Shown here in pieces: positions 1 through 10,103 of a stretch of 64,000 nt of DNA. Source of the DNA: Polyangiaceae bacterium. GTDB lineage: Bacteria > Myxococcota_A > Polyangia > Polyangiales > Polyangiaceae. The stretch covers positions 248,001-312,000 of the forward strand of contig JAHBVX010000004.1 of the NCBI GenBank assembly GCA_019637295.1. The letters are read 5' to 3'. The translations under genes were made by a program, and so were the position numbers. The first letter of the stretch is position 1. The number at the start of each line of letters is the position of its first letter. A model generated the notes under the pieces. It was not told the DNA's origin, did no database searches, and saw only the letters and a list, made by a program, of their open reading frames with translations.

Positions 1-309
1 GCTCGGCAAGTTGTGAGCGAACATCTCCACGTTGATTCCATCGTTGAGATCCGGATGGCCGTTGTCGTTCGAGTTGGTCGCCATCATCAAGTCTACCACT
101 AAGGAGCGACAGGGCCCGGCAGCATACTCGGGGCGATACCAGTACCTGCCGTCGCGAGCGACGAAGCTCTGCTCATGGAAGAACTCCGGAACGTGGAAGA
201 TAGCGTCCGCCGGCGTGGACTGACACGGGTCGACGGACTGCGCCCGAGCAATCCCCGAGAACGACACCATCACTGCAGCCAGCACGACTCCGATCCGCCA
301 GACCCTCAT
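1..309 (-). CDS. Secreted protein of unknown function, 3' end outside window
   Basis: Only the first 103 codons are inside the window. The ATG at 309 is followed by Arg-Val-Trp-Arg and a hydrophobic stretch ending in Ala-Arg-Ala-Gln, a normal Sec signal peptide with a likely cut after AlaArgAla. The mature part has a Cys pair, an aromatic-rich segment (residues about 45-65) and an Asn/Asp-rich segment (SNDNGHPDLNDG). I do not recognise the family; a periplasmic or extracellular location is inferred from the signal peptide. The reading frame is open to the window edge, so the gene is cut by the window rather than broken. Confidence 0.7.
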   Translation of the reverse strand, partial: MRVWRIGVVLAAVMVSFSGIARAQSVDPCQSTPADAIFHVPEFFHEQSFVARDGRYWYRPEYAAGPCRSLVVDLMMATNSNDNGHPDLNDGINVEMFAHNLPS

Positions 310-483
310 TCACAAAGTCTACCCCCCCCGGGCCTTGTCAATCCCTCACTGCGTGCGTGGGGCCCAGCTAGATCGCGGCGCAAAGCGCTTGGTTCCGGAC
401 ACTCACGTGCCGCCAAGTCTGGTCGAGCCCTTCCGCCCGGCAGCGCGACGTTCTGAGGTGCGTGCCGTGCGCTTCCGACGCGC

Positions 484-1032
484 TCAGCGCCGCCTGCGCC
501 GCAGCAGTTCGCGGCGCCAGTAGCTCACCGCGGCGCCGAGACCCACGATCCCGGCGCAAGCGAGCAGCGGCACGAGGGACGGTGAGCGCAGGATGCTCGC
601 CACCACCGCCGCGAACTGCAGCACCGTGGCGACCTTTCCCGGCACGTTCGCCTTGGGATCCTCGGCGCGGATCTTTCGCTGCGGCGGGCTGAGCATCCAC
701 CACACGACCAGCGGAGCTTCGCCGAGGTCCCGCGCACCGAGGAGCAGCACGCCCCACAGCGGCAGCTTGTCCGTGACGAGCAGCGTTCCCACGACCGAGA
801 GCATGAAGAGCTTGTCCGTCACACCGTCGACGACGGCGCCGGTTGCCGTGGCCTGACCAAGCCGGCGGGCCAGATAGCCATCGAGCACGTCGGACGCCCC
901 CGCGGCCGCGAGCAGCCCGAGGGCCAGCCACGGGTCCGACGCAACCCAGGGGAACGCGAACGCCATGGGAACGCGACACAGGCTCACCACACTCGGCGGC
1001 AAGAGCAGGTCCCGCGCTCGGTAACGACCCAT
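484..1032 (-). CDS. CDP-alcohol phosphatidyltransferase family membrane protein
   Basis: This enzyme class transfers a phosphatidyl group from a CDP-diacylglycerol-type donor to an alcohol in the inner membrane, in phospholipid synthesis. The family signature is complete near residues 48-72: DVLDGYLAR, then a Gly eight residues on, then D-x3-D followed by Lys (VVDGVTDK), giving the four metal-binding Asp residues. Several hydrophobic helices surround it and the C-terminus is an Arg run. At about 180 aa it has normal family length. The acceptor (glycerol phosphate, cardiolipin, other) cannot be told. A GTG two codons upstream (1038) is an alternative start; neither has a clear ribosome binding site. 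Confidence 0.85.
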   Translation of the reverse strand: MGRYRARDLLLPPSVVSLCRVPMAFAFPWVASDPWLALGLLAAAGASDVLDGYLARRLGQATATGAVVDGVTDKLFMLSVVGTLLVTDKLPLWGVLLLGARDLGEAPLVVWWMLSPPQRKIRAEDPKANVPGKVATVLQFAAVVASILRSPSLVPLLACAGIVGLGAAVSYWRRELLRRRRR

Positions 1033-1157
1033 GTCCACCGCACCGTAACCCGCCGCCCACCGCGCCGCACACTCTCACGCCCTCGATGTCGACCCATCGC
1101 GGCAACGGTCGACGTCCGCCCGGGGCCGGAGCGAGCACTTCGCGCAGGGCCATGCGC

Positions 1158-3830
1158 TCACCCGACCCGGCGACGCACCAACCGCTTGCGGGCCACGTCC
1201 ACGACGAAGAAGACCGGCGCGCCGAGCGCGGCGAACGCGACCCAGCCCGCCGGGACCGGCGCGGTGCCGAGCAGCCGGTTGAGCGGCGGCCAGTAGACGA
1301 CCGCGACTGCGAACGCGAGCTCGAGGGCGATGCCAAGGAGGAGGAGCGGATTGCGCGCCAGGCCCCGGTCGAGGCCGCTCGCCGTCTCGGTCCGCCGCCC
1401 GACGAGGTTCGCGACCTGGGTGAAGACGACCGCGACCAGCGTGAGGCCGGTCGCACCGCGCAGGAGCACGGCGTCCACGTCGGTACCGTGCGCCCAGCGC
1501 CACCCCCCCGCGTCGAGGTACAGGAAGAAGGTCAGCATCGCCCAGGCGGCTTCCAGCACTCCGAGCACGAGATAGCTGCGCAGCATGAGCGACGCGGACA
1601 GGAGTCGGGTGCGCCGGCCGCGCGGCGGCGTTCGCATCGTCTCCGCGTCAGGTGGCTCCTCGCCCAGTCCGATCGCCGGCAAGAGGTCCGTGCCGAGATC
1701 GATGCTGAGGATCTGCACGACGGTGAGGGCGAGCGGGACGGGAAACGTCACGTAGGCCAGAAACGGGACGATCTCGGGGACGTTGCTCGCGAGCACGTAG
1801 CTGGTGAACTTCTGCACGTTGGCGAAGACCGCGCGCCCCTCCTCGACGCCGGCGACGATGCTGGCAAAGTCGTCGTCCAGGAGCACGATCTGCGCGGCCT
1901 CGCGCGCCACGTCGGTGCCCTGCACGCCCATGGCGACGCCGACGTCGGCGGCGCGCAGCGCCGGAGCGTCGTTGACGCCGTCGCCGGTCATCGCCACGAC
2001 CAGGCCCATGTGCTTGAGCGCACCGACGATCTTGAGCTTCTGCTCGGGCGTCGTGCGGGCGAACACGCATGCGCCGCCGCGCAGACGGTCGGCCACCTCG
2101 TGCTCGGCGGTGGCCTCCAACTCGTCGCCCGTGAGCACGGCGTCCGACGGGGCAGTTGCGGCGAGGATGCCCGCACGCTCGGCGATCGCCCGCGCCGTGT
2201 CGGGATGGTCCCCCGTCACGAGCAGCACGCGAATGCCGGCTTCGTGACATCGTGCGAGCGCGTCGGGCACCCGTTCACGCAGCGGATCCTCGCAGCAGAC
2301 GAAGCCCAGTAGGACGAGGTCGGTCTCCAACGTCGGTTCCGGCGCCGTGATCTCGTCGCCGGTCAGCACGCGCTCCGCCACAGCGATGACGCGTAGCCCC
2401 CGCGACGCCAGGCGATGGACGGTGGCATCCGCGGCGGCGATGCCCGTCGCGTCGGCGGGCGTCTCACCTCCGCGCCCCGCGACGCGCGTCACATGGGGGC
2501 GCACGACCTCCCAGGCACCCTTGATGGCGAAGCGCGGCGCGCCGTCGCGGACCGCCACCCCGGCTGCCCGCCGGCGACGCGCGTCGAACGCGAGGCGCCG
2601 CACGATCGTGGCTGCGACGGCGCCCGGATCACCTCCGAGCCGCCCGAGCGCGTTGGCCGCCGCTACGTCGAGCGGGTCGCCCGTGAACGCCCCCGGCCGA
2701 CCGTGGATCTCCGAGGCAGCGACGACCGCCTCGAGCAGCGCCCGAGCCGACGCGTCGGCGAGCGGCTCGCCGTCATGGGCATCGGCGACCAGCGTCACCT
2801 CGAGCTCGCCCCGCGTGAGCGTGCCCGTCTTGTCGGTGCAGATCACGTCCACCGCCCCCAACGCCTCGACGGCGCTCAGGCTCTTCACCAGCACGCGCCG
2901 GCGCGCGAGGCGGACGCTCCCGCGCGCCAGCGCGAGCGTGAGCGTGGGCAGCAGCCCTTCGGGGACATTCGCGACGATGATGCCGAGCATGAAGACGACG
3001 TTCACCCAGATCGGCCGGCCGCTCATGACACCGTACGCGAAGAAGAGGAGCCCCATCGTCACGGCGACTGCGGTGAGCACCCGCACCGTGCGCCGCACCT
3101 CGTGCTCGAGCGGCGTCGGGGGCCGTCGCACGTGGACGCTGAGCTCCGCGAGCTTACCGAACTCCGTGCGCGCGCCGGTTGCGTGCGCCACGCCGACACC
3201 CGAGCCGCGGAGCACGGCACATCCTGCGAAAGCGAGGTTCAGACTCTCACGCAGACGGCCGCCGGGCACCGGGTCGCCGTGCAGGCTCACATGGCGCGAC
3301 TCGCCGGTCAGGGGCGCGTTGTTGACGAGCAGGTCCACGGCCTCGACCAGCCGCAGGTCGCACGGAATGCGATCGCCCTCCTCGAGCACGACGACGTCGC
3401 CGGGCACGAGCGTCGTGGTCTCGACCTCGCGCTCGAGTCCCGCACGGCGCACCGTGATCCGGGCCGGTAGCAGGCGGGTTAGCGCCTTCATCGCCCGCTC
3501 GGCCCGCATCTCCTGCCCGAACGAGAACGCCACGTTGAGGAGTGCGACGGCCGCGAGCGCGAGGCCGAGGAGCCCCATGCCCTCCCCCGGCTGCATGCGG
3601 TCCGCGACCGTGCACAGCGCGGCCGCGACCCAGAGGAGCAGGCTGAAGAGGTTGGCGACGTGCTTGCCGAGGATGCGCAGCCAGCGCAGACGCGGCGGGG
3701 GTGCGAGCGTGTTCGGCCCGAGCTCGGCGAGCCGCCGCGCCGCCTCGGCATCGGTGAGCCCCTCGGGTCGGCTTCCGAGGAGCGCATGCACCTCGCGGGC
3801 CTCGAGGTTGTGGATCTGCCGCGCGCTCAC
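1158..3830 (-). CDS. P-type cation-transporting ATPase, Na/K-ATPase-like (P2 class)
   Basis: ATP-driven cation pump of the inner membrane. Visible in order: cation-ATPase N-terminal domain (about residues 5-60), first membrane pair, actuator domain with LTGES (near 175), NVPEGLL in membrane helix 4 (near 288), the phosphorylation site DKTGTLT (near 333), the hinge GDGVNDAPALRAADVG, and a C-terminal group of four to six helices. The helix-4 motif VANVPEGLL followed by conserved VEALG residues is closest to Na/K- and H/K-ATPases, so Na+ or K+ is a reasonable but unproven substrate. I chose the GTG at 3830 because GGAGG lies 5 nt upstream and it overlaps the stop of the short upstream frame as GTGA; a GTG at 3860 would add 10 residues. 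Confidence 0.9.
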   Translation of the reverse strand: MSARQIHNLEAREVHALLGSRPEGLTDAEAARRLAELGPNTLAPPPRLRWLRILGKHVANLFSLLLWVAAALCTVADRMQPGEGMGLLGLALAAVALLNVAFSFGQEMRAERAMKALTRLLPARITVRRAGLEREVETTTLVPGDVVVLEEGDRIPCDLRLVEAVDLLVNNAPLTGESRHVSLHGDPVPGGRLRESLNLAFAGCAVLRGSGVGVAHATGARTEFGKLAELSVHVRRPPTPLEHEVRRTVRVLTAVAVTMGLLFFAYGVMSGRPIWVNVVFMLGIIVANVPEGLLPTLTLALARGSVRLARRRVLVKSLSAVEALGAVDVICTDKTGTLTRGELEVTLVADAHDGEPLADASARALLEAVVAASEIHGRPGAFTGDPLDVAAANALGRLGGDPGAVAATIVRRLAFDARRRRAAGVAVRDGAPRFAIKGAWEVVRPHVTRVAGRGGETPADATGIAAADATVHRLASRGLRVIAVAERVLTGDEITAPEPTLETDLVLLGFVCCEDPLRERVPDALARCHEAGIRVLLVTGDHPDTARAIAERAGILAATAPSDAVLTGDELEATAEHEVADRLRGGACVFARTTPEQKLKIVGALKHMGLVVAMTGDGVNDAPALRAADVGVAMGVQGTDVAREAAQIVLLDDDFASIVAGVEEGRAVFANVQKFTSYVLASNVPEIVPFLAYVTFPVPLALTVVQILSIDLGTDLLPAIGLGEEPPDAETMRTPPRGRRTRLLSASLMLRSYLVLGVLEAAWAMLTFFLYLDAGGWRWAHGTDVDAVLLRGATGLTLVAVVFTQVANLVGRRTETASGLDRGLARNPLLLLGIALELAFAVAVVYWPPLNRLLGTAPVPAGWVAFAALGAPVFFVVDVARKRLVRRRVG

Positions 3831-3973
3831 CCGACCCTCCGGCACGCCGCCGCGTCGCACGACACGTGCTGGATCGGACTGCCGCCAGGTTCGGGAGCGG
3901 CGGCGGCAAGTTGCACCGCGTGGTGCGCGACCCAGTCGCCCTGGAGCGATCCGTCATACGCGACGCCGAGCAT
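3827..3973 (-). pseudogene. Truncated universal stress protein-like N-terminus
   Basis: A 48-codon frame starts at an ATG preceded by GGAGAA. Its first 25 residues (MLGVAYDGSLQGDWVAHHAV) match the start of UspA-type proteins, where the first strand leads into the Asp-Gly-Ser nucleotide-binding loop. A full Usp domain is about 140 aa, so most of the gene is missing. The stop codon overlaps the GTG start of the P-type ATPase, so the relic may still be translated to deliver ribosomes to the ATPase. Family assignment rests on about 25 residues. Confidence 0.5.
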
Positions 3974-4157
3974 GCGTTCTCCGCTTCCGGCGACGCCTCC
4001 GTCGCCAGCGCAGCGGAGTTTCAGTGCCGCTCTCGGCGGCTGTCAACGCGCGCGCGTGGCTGCTCGCTCACGTCTTCGCGGCCGACAGTTCTGTGTCGGT
4101 GCGGCGCGGGAACGGCGCAGACGGGCGAGCCTCGTCCTGCCGGGGTCAGGTCAGCCT

Positions 4158-4418
4158 CTACTCCGGGTCGGCGCAGCAGCGGATGCCAACGTACGGGGCG
4201 CTCTTCAGCCGGGGCGCCGTTGCGGGTTGTGAACAGGGGAAAAGCGCCAGATCTGCCCAAACCCCTGCACCACCCTGGTAGACACAACTGCCGCCGGAGT
4301 CACTGCACACGTTGACCCACTCCGCGACGCTGCCGCTCATGTGAGTACCGCGCGCTGACTGCCCATGCCCGCGAAACGCGACCTCGAACGCCCGCGCGAC
4401 CTCGAACGCCATCGCCAA
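4158..4418 (-). pseudogene. C-terminal remnant of a formylglycine-generating-enzyme/SUMF1-like protein
   Basis: The last 60 residues of this frame contain MSGSVAEWVNVC and end YVGIRCCADPE, the typical close of FGE-sulfatase/SUMF1 domains (pattern MSGNVAEWVDxC ... GFRCC). The rest of the domain, normally 200-250 aa with its Gly-Ser and Asn landmarks, is absent upstream, and the first 25 residues look like noise containing a small repeat (FEVARAFEVA). This is therefore a decayed gene end. It lies on the same strand as, and downstream of, the phosphodiester glycosidase-like gene. Confidence 0.6.
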
Positions 4419-4515
4419 CGCGCCCGCCCGCGCCCCCCCCTCGTGCGAGCGGCGTCAGGCGGCGGCCTTCGGTCACGCGCACCAGAGTGCCGAGCACACG
4501 ATTGAACGTCGCGAC

Positions 4516-4580
4516 CTCCCCCGCCCCCCGCCCCCCGCCCCCGCAAACACCCCCGCCCCCGCAAACGCCCCCCCGCCCCC
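4516..4580. repeat. C-tract array, G-quadruplex-prone on the minus strand
   Basis: About 65 bases consist almost wholly of runs of four to seven C separated by single G or T, including two copies of an 18-nt unit with core GCCCCCGCAAAC. On the minus strand this gives more than six runs of at least four G, directly downstream of the stop codon of the gene ending at 4597. Such runs can form quadruplexes in the 3' end of that transcript. Any function is inference. Confidence 0.55.
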
Positions 4581-4596
4581 TCGCACGCCGCGCGCC

Positions 4597-5811
4597 CTAC
4601 CGCCGCGTGACGTAGAAGAAGTCCCGCGGCGACGGCCGCTCGACGTAGTCGGTCTTCTCGAACACGAAGCCCTTGAACAGGGTCTCGGCCTCGAGCGCCC
4701 CGTCCACCTCGCGGAACAACACGAAGCGCGGGAACGAGTAGTTGACGTCGAGCTGCGCCGCGTCGCGGGCACCGGCGTGCGCCACGGCGTCGGCGAGGGC
4801 GCGCGCGGTCGTGTGATCGCCGAGCGCGACGAAGACGACGTCGCCCGCCGCGGAGACCCCGAGCGCCGAGCGGCGGATCACCGTCTCGCCCCCGAGGGCG
4901 GCGCCCCAGCCGCGGCTCTCTTCATCCCATAGCGCCGCGTGGCGCTTGCCCGCGTCGAGCAGACACGGCGGCGTGCCGCGCCAGAAGCGCATCCGCTCTT
5001 GCGTGGCCTCCAGCGCCTTCCAGACCCCGACGCGCAGGGAGCCGTCCTCGTAGCCGGCTACCGTGCACGAGATGGCGCGCGGCGGTACGAAGGTAACGCT
5101 GCCGGTACGTAGGCCGTACTGCCCGTGCTCCGCCTTGAACCCGCCGTTGAACGCGGCCACCAGCGACCCGCGGTGTTCGGGGGCGACGAGTCCCGAGCGC
5201 TTGGTCTTGCGACCCTCCTGCGTGGCTGGACGGGGATCGACCGTGCCCGTCACCAGGTGCAGCTCGACGGCGGACACCTCCATGGCCACCACGAACACCA
5301 CGGCCCAGGGGCGGCTGCTGTCCGGATGGAGCTGCGTCTTGTAGAGCAGCGGCCGTGCCTCCGGACGGCGCGGATCGCCAACGGGCACCCACACGCCGTC
5401 CACCTCCGTGCCGAAGCGCGCCGAGACTCGCCCCACGTCCGCCGGCCGCCAGGGAGGTCTGGTCGGCGCGGCGTCGGCAGTGGGCGCGGCGTCCACGTCG
5501 ACGGCGACCACCGGCGCGCCAGCGTCCGCCGACGGCGGCAGCTCCCAGTGCGCCTCCGGCGCGCTGCCGCGACGCACGACGCGCAGCACGCGATCTTGAA
5601 CCGAGTACGCGAAGGCCTCGAGGCGCGCCACGTTGTCGACGCCGAGCACGACGCGCCCTGCGTCGGCGAGCCAGGGGCCGAGACCCGGGATGCGATGGAT
5701 GGCGACCCACAGGGCGAGCAAGAGCGCGACGGCTGCGCCCAGCGCGATGAGCACGCGCTTGCCCCAGCGGGCAGCCCGCGCCTTGTTGGTCACAGAGCGC
5801 GTCTTCGTCAT
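4597..5811 (-). CDS. Membrane-anchored phosphodiester glycosidase-like (NAGPA domain) protein
   Basis: One N-terminal membrane helix (about residues 18-40) anchors a periplasmic protein. After an Ala/Pro/Asp-rich linker, the second half has features of the phosphodiester glycosidase (NAGPA, PF09992) family: AAFNGGFKAEHGQYG near the domain start and an LDVNYSFPRFV stretch near the end where the family carries its conserved Asp/Asn region. NAGPA enzymes uncover GlcNAc-1-phosphate diesters; bacterial members are mostly uncharacterised, so the substrate is unknown. The ATG at 5811 is preferred over 5856 because GGGGGAG lies 6 nt upstream. It follows ahcY on the same strand after a strong hairpin that covers this ribosome binding site. 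Confidence 0.75.
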   Translation of the reverse strand: MTKTRSVTNKARAARWGKRVLIALGAAVALLLALWVAIHRIPGLGPWLADAGRVVLGVDNVARLEAFAYSVQDRVLRVVRRGSAPEAHWELPPSADAGAPVVAVDVDAAPTADAAPTRPPWRPADVGRVSARFGTEVDGVWVPVGDPRRPEARPLLYKTQLHPDSSRPWAVVFVVAMEVSAVELHLVTGTVDPRPATQEGRKTKRSGLVAPEHRGSLVAAFNGGFKAEHGQYGLRTGSVTFVPPRAISCTVAGYEDGSLRVGVWKALEATQERMRFWRGTPPCLLDAGKRHAALWDEESRGWGAALGGETVIRRSALGVSAAGDVVFVALGDHTTARALADAVAHAGARDAAQLDVNYSFPRFVLFREVDGALEAETLFKGFVFEKTDYVERPSPRDFFYVTRR

Positions 5812-5819
5812 CGGGCGCT

Positions 5820-5848
5820 CCCCCGCGGGCGCGACGCTCCCGCGGGGG
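5820..5848 (-). terminator. Hairpin between ahcY and the downstream gene
   Basis: Perfect 10-bp inverted repeat, CCCCCGCGGG and CCCGCGGGGG, with a 9-nt loop, 12 bases after the ahcY stop. It has no U-run, so it may be a weak terminator or an attenuating structure. Its downstream arm contains the GGGGG of the next gene's ribosome binding site, so folding would block translation of that gene. Confidence 0.55.
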
Positions 5849-5860
5849 CAAGACAAACCA

Positions 5861-7296
<1,436 letters not shown>

Positions 7297-7300
<4 letters not shown>

Positions 7301-8322
7301 GATGGCTTCTTCCCGTTCTTTCGAGCTCTTGCTCCGTTGTTTGTCTGACCCTCGGACCCGCGCGAGCGCGTCCCCGAGGCGATGATCCAGGACAGGTGCG
7401 CGTCGGGCCCCGTGCGAAACAGCTCCCGCGGCAGCTCCGTCACGCGCACGTCCAGCAGCCCCGCGTCCAGCGCGAAGCTCCGCAGCTCCGCCTCGGAGAA
7501 GCCGAGCCACAGATCCGCGAGCCGTTCGCTGAAGTGCTCGTCGTCGTGGGGCGCGTAGTCGATGACCAGCACCGTACCACCCGGCCGCGCCAGGTTGGCG
7601 AGCTCGCGAAAGGCGGGGCGCGGCCGCGGCGCGTGGTGCAGCACCCGCGCGGCCACGACGAGATCCGCGCCGGCACCAACCCGATCCGTCACCCGTGGAT
7701 CGGCGATGTCGCACTCCAAGAGCTCGACGTTGCGGTAGCCGCGCTGCGCGACGCGCTCCTTGGCGCGAGCGAGCTGCGCCGCGCTGCGATCGAGCGCCAC
7801 CACGCGCTCGAACAGCGGCGCCAGGATGTCGAGCAGCACGCCGTCGCCGGTGCCCGCATCGACGGCCAGCTCCCGCTCCTTGAGCAGGCCGCCAAAGGCG
7901 TGCAGGTACGCGGGCAGATTGGGTGACACGCCGACCTCGACGGCGCCGGGCTGCGCGAAGAACTCGCGCGCGCGCGCGTCGCGGCGCGCGACCACGTCCG
8001 GCACACGCGCGAGGCTGCCGTCCGCGGTGCACAGCTGCCGGCCCGCCGACAGCGCGTCCACGATCACCGCGTCCGCGGCGACGTGATCCGCCAGGCGCAC
8101 CAGCGTGCGCGTGCCGTCGCGCCGATCCGCGAGGATGCCCGCCTGACGCAGCGGCGCGGCGTGGCGGCTCACGTTGGGCTGGGGCTCACCGAGCAGCTCC
8201 GCCAGCTCACCGACGCTGAGCTCCTCCTCCGCGGCGAGGGCGAGCAGCCGCAGCCGCACCGGCTCGGACAGCAGCCGATACAGGTGCCAGCGGGGCTCGG
8301 TGTTGGTGGGCTCGGTCTGCAC
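7297..8322 (-). CDS. ArsR-family regulator fused to SAM-dependent methyltransferase domain (SahR-like)
   Basis: The N-terminal part (about residues 10-95) is an ArsR-type winged helix with [19 protein letters not shown] as the recognition region. The C-terminal part is a class I methyltransferase fold with [15 protein letters not shown] as SAM-binding motif I, VVALDRS as the following acidic strand, and a later block around [15 protein letters not shown]. This architecture is that of SahR, the proteobacterial regulator of methionine/SAH recycling genes that binds S-adenosylhomocysteine. Its stop overlaps the ahcY start, which supports that role. Assigning SahR by architecture and context is inference. 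The GTG at 8322 is chosen because a promoter ends just upstream; the frame is open to 8469. Confidence 0.75.
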
Positions 8323-8330
8323 GCCCGGGG

Positions 8331-8359
8331 TATATATTCCACCATGCACATGAGTGCAA
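8331..8359 (-). promoter_or_regulatory. Sigma70-like promoter with overlapping palindrome for the regulator-ahcY operon
   Basis: On the minus strand TTGCAC (8359-8354) and TATATA (8336-8331) are separated by 17 bp. The -35 box and spacer contain a perfect inverted repeat TGCAC-4 nt-GTGCA (8345-8358), a possible autoregulatory operator. The -10 box ends 8 nt before the GTG at 8322, which would give an almost leaderless transcript. The sequence match is direct; function is inferred. Confidence 0.5.
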
Positions 8360-8671
8360 GAGGCATGAATCCGCCCAAGTTGGCAGCTTCTGTTGGTCCA
8401 TCGCGGAACCGTGCACGAGCCCCCCCTACGGGAGGCTCCCGACGCAGCCCTGCAGAGAGCCCGCTCCACGCGTCACGCTCGGCAGCACGAATCCAATCGG
8501 ACCGGGAGGAGAACCCGAGGGCAGCGGACCCAGTCCCCACCAGGTCTCTCCATCGACCAGCGAAACAGCTCCGCCAAACCTGCCCTGGTGGTACCCGAGC
8601 ACCACGGCCGCGGTCGGCCTGTCACTCGCGCCCGCCTGGTCCTAGACTCCGTCCCCGCTCGGAGCCGCCAC
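8360..8671. other. Intergenic region upstream of the pirin gene
   Basis: About 310 bases between the divergent regulator and pirin genes. Frames run through it on both strands but show no family features or coding character. The only support for the downstream gene is a CGGAG 6 nt before its ATG at 8672. No terminator or second promoter stands out. Confidence 0.5.
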
Positions 8672-9691
8672 ATGTCCGAAAGCCCCATCCTCAGCGTTCG
8701 ACCCATGGGCTTCCCGTGGGAGACGGAAGACCCGTTCTTGTTCTGCGTTCACCACGACGACGCCTACCCCGCGGGCAACGACGCCCTCGGCCCCGCGGTG
8801 TCGCTGGCGGGCCGGCAGCTCGGGCAGGACTTCGTGATCAAGGACGGCTTTCGCATGTACCACGGCGAGGTGGTGCCCGGCTTCCCCCAGCACCCGCACC
8901 GCGGGTTCGAGACCATCACGCTGGCGCGTCGCGGCTACATCGATCACTCCGACTCGCTGGGCGCCACCGCGCGCTTCGGTCGCGGCGACGCGCAGTGGAT
9001 GACCGCCGGCGGCGGCATCGTGCACGCGGAGATGTTCCCGTTGGTCGATCCGAAGGCGCCGAACCCGGTGGAGCTATTTCAGATCTGGCTCAACCTGCCG
9101 CGCGAGGACAAGCTCGTCGAGCCGCACTTCAGCATGCTGTGGAGCCACACCATCCCGAAGCACGTCGCGGTGGACACCGCGGGCAAGCAGACGCGCGTCA
9201 CCGTGGTCGCGGGGCGCATCGCCGACGCACAGGCGCCGCCACCACCGCCGCGCTCGTGGGCCGCGCGCCCGGACAGCGACGTGGCCGTGTGGCCCATCGA
9301 GATGGAAGCCGGCGCGCGCTTCATGCTGCCTCCCGCAGCCGCAGGCTCGACCCGCACGCTGTACTTCTTCGTCGGGAGCTCCGTCGAGATCGCGGGCACG
9401 CGGCTCGACGCGCATCGCGCGGTGCGCGTGGTCGCCGATCGGGAAATCGAGCTCGTCGCGGGTCCAACGCCCACGGAGCTGCTCCTGCTCCAGGGCCGAC
9501 CCATCGGCGAGCCCGTGGCGCAGTACGGTCCCTTCGTGATGAACACGCGCAGCGAGATCCAGCAGGCCATCATCGACTACCAGCGCACGCGCTTCGGCGG
9601 CTGGCCCTGGGATCGGGACGATCCGGTCCACCCTCGCGAAGCGGGCCGCTTCGCCAAGCACGCCGACGGACGCGTCGAGCACGCAGAGTGA
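8672..9691 (+). CDS. Pirin family protein
   Basis: Bicupin iron protein. The N-terminal cupin carries all four expected metal ligands: His74 and His76 in QHPHRGFETIT, and His118 and Glu120 in GGGIVHAEMF. The second cupin (about residues 170-300) is present, with QYGPFVMNTRSEIQQAI as the family's conserved end. Bacterial pirins act variously as quercetinase-like dioxygenases or regulators of central metabolism; which applies here cannot be told. At 339 aa it is longer than the usual 230-300 because of insertions such as a Pro run (APPPPPPRSW). The gene stands alone. ATG at 8672 is the first in-frame start that gives the conserved N-terminus. Confidence 0.92.
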   Translation: MSESPILSVRPMGFPWETEDPFLFCVHHDDAYPAGNDALGPAVSLAGRQLGQDFVIKDGFRMYHGEVVPGFPQHPHRGFETITLARRGYIDHSDSLGATARFGRGDAQWMTAGGGIVHAEMFPLVDPKAPNPVELFQIWLNLPREDKLVEPHFSMLWSHTIPKHVAVDTAGKQTRVTVVAGRIADAQAPPPPPRSWAARPDSDVAVWPIEMEAGARFMLPPAAAGSTRTLYFFVGSSVEIAGTRLDAHRAVRVVADREIELVAGPTPTELLLLQGRPIGEPVAQYGPFVMNTRSEIQQAIIDYQRTRFGGWPWDRDDPVHPREAGRFAKHADGRVEHAE

Positions 9692-9893
9692 GGACGAGCT
9701 GGGCTACGGCCGCTGGTAGCGGTGGCGCTTGCGTTGCATGTTGACGAGACGCGGACACGTCGGGTGGGCGAGCAGGGCGTGAAGGACGTCGTCGTGTTCG
9801 ACCCCACGAGCTTGCTCGTCCTTCACGCTCGTCGCGACGGCACCACGCGCAACGTGTCGCCGCGGTCCATCGAGCTTGGGTGCGGCTGCGCGG

Positions 9894-10103
9894 TCACGAT
9901 GTGACGACCGTGTGGGCGGTGTCCCGAGGCGGCTCGTGAGGCAGCCGCTTGGCCCAGATCAGCGCGGCGCCGATTGCGAAGCCGAGCACGGCCATGCACG
10001 CGCGCATGCGGCGGTTGTGCTTGCCGAAGCGACGGGAGGCCTCCACGGCGGCGAGGAAAGCGATGACCGCGGCGATGGCGGTGCCGATGAAGATGGGGTG
10101 CAT
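9894..10103 (-). CDS. Small two-helix membrane protein
   Basis: 69 residues starting MHPIFIGTAIAAVIAFLAA, with two clear hydrophobic segments (about 3-19 and 35-52) separated by a basic loop (RRFGKHNRRMR) and a polar tail. It has an excellent ribosome binding site, GGAGG 6 nt before the ATG, inside the end of the preceding frame, and the two genes overlap by one base (TGATG), so they are probably coupled. No family recognised. Its size, topology and pairing resemble immunity or accessory proteins of small secreted peptides, but that is a guess. Confidence 0.6.
   Translation of the reverse strand: MHPIFIGTAIAAVIAFLAAVEASRRFGKHNRRMRACMAVLGFAIGAALIWAKRLPHEPPRDTAHTVVTS

Noticed and set aside
843-2312. 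489-codon plus frame over the P-type ATPase
   Set aside because: Arg/His/Asp-rich antisense shadow of the ATPase, no domain.
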